NCBI GenBank assembly: GCA_900546885.1
Contig: UREN01000074.1
Location: forward strand, 1-9,250
Reading direction: 5' to 3'
Length of the DNA: 9,250 nt
DNA from: an uncultured Oscillospiraceae bacterium
GTDB lineage: Bacteria; Bacillota; Clostridia; Oscillospirales; Ruminococcaceae
Shown here: in pieces, positions 7,185 to 9,250 of the stretch
How positions within the stretch are numbered: the first letter of the stretch is position 1
How the letters are laid out: each line of letters begins with the position of its first letter
Translations under genes and position numbers: made by a program
Notes under the pieces: generated by a model
Told to the model about the DNA's origin: nothing
Database searches by the model: none
What the model saw: only the letters and a program-made list of their open reading frames with translations

Positions 7185-7347
7185 GCGCGCGCTGTGCGGC
7201 AAAAAAGGCGCGCAGGGCGCGAAAAATGCCACAAATGCGGGGCATATGCCGTGTTTACAGGTAGAACGAAAGCAAAATGCGCGGGGCGCGCGGCCCCGCG
7301 CGGGCACGCATGCCCTTGCATGCACATGCGGAAAGGAGGAGGGCCCT
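7185..7347 (+). promoter_or_regulatory. Inverted-repeat-rich upstream region of the ECF-like sigma gene
   Basis: This gene-free 163-nt region contains a perfect 10-bp palindrome, GGCATATGCC (7241-7250); a perfect 9-bp GC stem, 7279-7287 with 7293-7301, loop GCGCG, without a T-run; a small stem, 7302-7306 with 7311-7315; and an 8-bp palindrome, TGCATGCA (7317-7324). The ribosome site AAAGGAGG is at 7332-7339. A -35-like TTTACA (7254-7259) has no good -10 partner at normal spacing, so no vegetative promoter can be named. It may use the adjacent sigma factor's own, unknown promoter consensus. Confidence 0.4.
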
Positions 7348-7917
7348 GTGGAGGATGCGGCCATTGTGGAGCTGTATTGGCAGCGCGCGCCGGAGGCCAT
7401 TGGGCACACACAGGAAAAATACGGCGCATATTGCCTTGCCATTGCCGGGCGGCTGGTGGCCGTGCGCGAGGACGCGGAGGAGTGTGTGAACGACACCTGG
7501 CTGCGCGCGTGGAACGCCATGCCCACGGCGCGGCCATGCTTTCTGGCGCCGTTTCTGGGGCGCATTACGCGCAACCTTGCGCTGGATAAGGCCGCCTTTG
7601 AAAGCGCCCAAAAGCGCGGCGGCGGCGCGGCGCAGGCCCTGCTGAGCGAGCTGGAAGAGTGCGGCGCACAGCCCGCCGCGCCCGGCCGTGTGGAGGACGG
7701 GCTGGACGCAAAAGAGCTTGCGGGGCTGATAGAGCGCTTTTTGGGCACACAGAAGCCCACGGCGCGCAGGCTGTTTTTGATGCGCTATTTTCTGTGCATG
7801 CCCGTGCGCGAGGCCGCCGGGCGCCTTGGCATTACCGAGACAAAGGCGCGCACGCTTTTGTGCCGCACGCGCCAGCGCCTGCGGGCCTACTTACAGCAGC
7901 AGGGGGTGGAAGTGTGA
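7348..7917 (+). CDS. ECF-like sigma-70 family RNA polymerase sigma factor
   Basis: A 189-residue alternative sigma factor with only the region 2 and region 4 domains. Region 2 (about 8-82) carries EDAEECVNDTWLRAWNAMP, the polymerase-core helix, and FLGRITRNLALDKA, the -10-reading part. A linker rich in Gly, Ala and Glu follows (about 90-118). Region 4 (about 122-183) has FLMRYF, then MPVREAAGRLGITETKARTLLCRTRQRLRAYL, a helix-turn-helix that would bind the -35. The type is common in several copies in gut Clostridia. GTG 7348 is chosen because AAAGGAGG is 8 nt upstream and translation begins with the EDAAIVELYWQR opening seen in relatives; the frame stays open to 7183 but that part overlaps the repeat-rich leader. 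It overlaps the next gene by 4 nt, which suggests that gene is its regulator. The inducing signal is unknown. Confidence 0.88.
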   Translation: MEDAAIVELYWQRAPEAIGHTQEKYGAYCLAIAGRLVAVREDAEECVNDTWLRAWNAMPTARPCFLAPFLGRITRNLALDKAAFESAQKRGGGAAQALLSELEECGAQPAAPGRVEDGLDAKELAGLIERFLGTQKPTARRLFLMRYFLCMPVREAAGRLGITETKARTLLCRTRQRLRAYLQQQGVEV

Positions 7918-9188
7918 GGGCAGAAACATTGTTTCGCGCCATTGGCGAAGTGGACGAAGCCATGCTGCAGGACGCCGTGCAGGCGGCCGCGCGGCCGGTG
8001 AAAAGGCGGCCGCCCGTGCGCTTGCTTGCCACGGCGGCGTGTGCCGTGCTGCTGGCCGCGGCGGTGCTGGGCGCGGTGGCCCCGGTGCTGGCGCCGAAGG
8101 GCGGCGCCGGTGAGATGAACACCGCCGGCACACAGCAGGACGAGATGACAAGTGATGCGGCGCTGCCGGAATTCTCTTTGAAAGAGGCGAACGGCGCGGG
8201 CTTCGGCATGGAGGCCGTGATGGTGCGCGAGGAAAGCGAGCTTGTGCCCACGGCCTGGCCTGTGAACAGCGGCGAGACGCCCGCTTCGCTGCCGGTGTAC
8301 GAGAACGCGCGCCCGGCGGATGCCACCGGCGCGCGCGCATACACGCAGGAAGAACTGAGCGCGATTGCGCAGCAAACGGCGGCCGCGCTGGGCTTTGAGG
8401 TGGAGCGCGTGGAATTATCGCCCACCGAGGCGCAGCGGCAGGCCACAATGGAGAGATTTGAGGCGGCGGGGCTTTTGCCCTCCGAGGAGGACGCGCCCGA
8501 GGTGGCGGCCGAAAAACAGGCCCAGCTGGACTACAACCTTGCGCCGGACAGCGCCGCGGCCGTGTGCACGAACGGCGCCGTGGTGACGGCGTCGCGCACC
8601 GGCACCGTGCGCGTGGAACTGGCGGAGGGCTTTGACGCGGCGCCATATACGCAAGATGCGCAGGCGTATGCCGCGGCCGTGCAGCGGCTGGCGGACGAAT
8701 ATGGCGCGGCCTTCGGCATGCAGGCCCCGCAGGCCGCCGTGCAGGCGGACTATACCGTGGAAGGCAATGTGCATCTGACGAATTTTGTGTGGGACGCCGC
8801 GGCGTCGCCCGCGCAGCAGCTTTTGTTTGCAAGCTGCGGGCGCCTGAGCTTTTCTGCCGGGGAAAGCGGCGCCATCCTGTATGAGCAGCCGCAGCCGGGC
8901 CGGGCGCTGGGGGAATATGCGCTTATTTCGGAAAGCGAGGCGCGCGCCATGCTGCTGCAGGGCCAGTGCCTGACCAGCGTGCCGTACGCGGTGGAAAGCG
9001 AAGCCGACATTGCCGCCGTGGAACTTTGCTACCGCGAGGGCAGCGAGGTGTACGCCCCATGGTACCGCTTTTGGGTAAAGCTGCCCGAAGAGGCGCAGCA
9101 GAACTGCGCCCCGGGCTGCACCGTGTACGGCGCCTATTATGTGCCCGCGGTGCGCGGGGAATACATTGCCGGCGCGCCCGCCGCATAG
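7914..9188 (+). CDS. Membrane-anchored protein, probable anti-sigma factor/sensor
   Basis: A 424-residue protein I do not recognise beyond its context. Residues 1-35 are a short cytoplasmic part (LFRAIGEVDEAMLQDA, then a basic KRRPPVR), long enough to hold a sigma factor but without the HxxxCxxC zinc motif of classical ZAS anti-sigma proteins. One membrane helix spans about 36-59. The rest is a large, acidic, Ala-rich external domain with about six cysteines, including a CAPGC pair near the end. The last 110 residues (GEYALISESEARAMLLQGQC, then APWYRFWVKLPE) resemble the repeat-like YycI/PepSY-style external domains of clostridial envelope proteins; that is a loose impression. GTG 7914 overlaps the sigma stop in a GTGA arrangement, with AGGGGGTGGA just upstream. 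Coupled translation and context support anti-sigma function; no direct proof. Confidence 0.7.
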   Translation: MRAETLFRAIGEVDEAMLQDAVQAAARPVKRRPPVRLLATAACAVLLAAAVLGAVAPVLAPKGGAGEMNTAGTQQDEMTSDAALPEFSLKEANGAGFGMEAVMVREESELVPTAWPVNSGETPASLPVYENARPADATGARAYTQEELSAIAQQTAAALGFEVERVELSPTEAQRQATMERFEAAGLLPSEEDAPEVAAEKQAQLDYNLAPDSAAAVCTNGAVVTASRTGTVRVELAEGFDAAPYTQDAQAYAAAVQRLADEYGAAFGMQAPQAAVQADYTVEGNVHLTNFVWDAAASPAQQLLFASCGRLSFSAGESGAILYEQPQPGRALGEYALISESEARAMLLQGQCLTSVPYAVESEADIAAVELCYREGSEVYAPWYRFWVKLPEEAQQNCAPGCTVYGAYYVPAVRGEYIAGAPAA

Positions 9189-9223
9189 AAAGCGGCCGCC
9201 CGCGGCAAATTGCAAAACAAAAC

Positions 9224-9250
9224 AGGCGCCCGGCCTCTTGGCAAAGAGGC
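9224..9250 (+). terminator. Left part of a probable terminator cut by the window end
   Basis: GCCTCTT (9233-9239) pairs perfectly with AAGAGGC (9244-9250) around loop GGCA, right at the window edge. Upstream lie AGGCGCCCG and an A-run (AAAACAAAAC, 9214-9223), so the stem may continue beyond the edge and end in a T-run. The 35 nt between the stop codon and this hairpin show nothing else. Confidence 0.5.

Noticed and set aside
7183..7347. N-terminal extension of the ECF-like sigma factor
   Set aside because: The added residues match no sigma domain and would be encoded by the inverted-repeat region; GTG 7348 has AAAGGAGG 8 nt upstream.
7659..7913. N-terminal extension of the putative anti-sigma gene within the sigma gene
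   Set aside because: It is a shadow of the sigma reading frame with very high Arg/Ala content; GTG 7914 in a GTGA overlap is a far better start.

Overview
The window is a GC-rich stretch of bacterial chromosome in which every supported gene lies on the + strand. Gene content and order (rpmE, a YigZ-type gene, dgt, two small genes, dnaG, sigA, an iron-type alcohol dehydrogenase, then a sigma/anti-sigma pair), purine-rich Shine-Dalgarno sites of the AGGAGG type and frequent GTG/TTG starts point to an anaerobic Clostridia-class Firmicute with high GC. The Oscillospiraceae/Ruminococcaceae fit best; this assignment is inference from protein style and synteny, not from a marker search.

Layout. 1-60: a probable Rho-independent terminator of an unseen upstream gene. 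61-533: a perfect 14-bp palindrome, a very good sigma-A promoter (TTGCAT-17-TATGAT with an extended -10), a leader of about 125 nt that can fold into competing hairpins, the zinc-ribbon ribosomal protein gene rpmE, and a GC-rich terminator. 534-1154: a YigZ/IMPACT-family gene starting at TTG, only 29 nt beyond that terminator. 1155-1292: an AT-rich gap with a probable promoter. 1293-7139: a colinear cluster of dgt-like dNTP triphosphohydrolase, a DUF6440-type small protein, a DUF2500-type membrane protein, primase (dnaG), the primary sigma factor (sigA/rpoD) and a butanol-dehydrogenase-type (YqhD-like) alcohol dehydrogenase, closed by a strong terminator at 7146-7184. 7185-7347: a gene-free leader rich in inverted repeats. 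7348-9188: an ECF-like sigma factor and a membrane-anchored protein, probably its anti-sigma/sensor, overlapping by 4 nt. 9224-9250: the left part of what looks like a terminator cut by the window end.

How the genes work together. dgt-dnaG-sigA is the Firmicutes version of the macromolecular-synthesis operon and links nucleotide-pool control, replication priming and basal transcription. Two small accessory proteins sit between dgt and dnaG, and a redox enzyme has been added after sigA. The last two genes form a separate signalling unit. Most of the window is ordinary housekeeping DNA. I found no mobile element, CRISPR array, tRNA, rRNA or defence system. The parts most worth a second look are the structured rpmE leader and its flanking palindrome, the DUF6440/DUF2500 pair inside the primase operon, and the sigma/anti-sigma unit with its repeat-rich leader.
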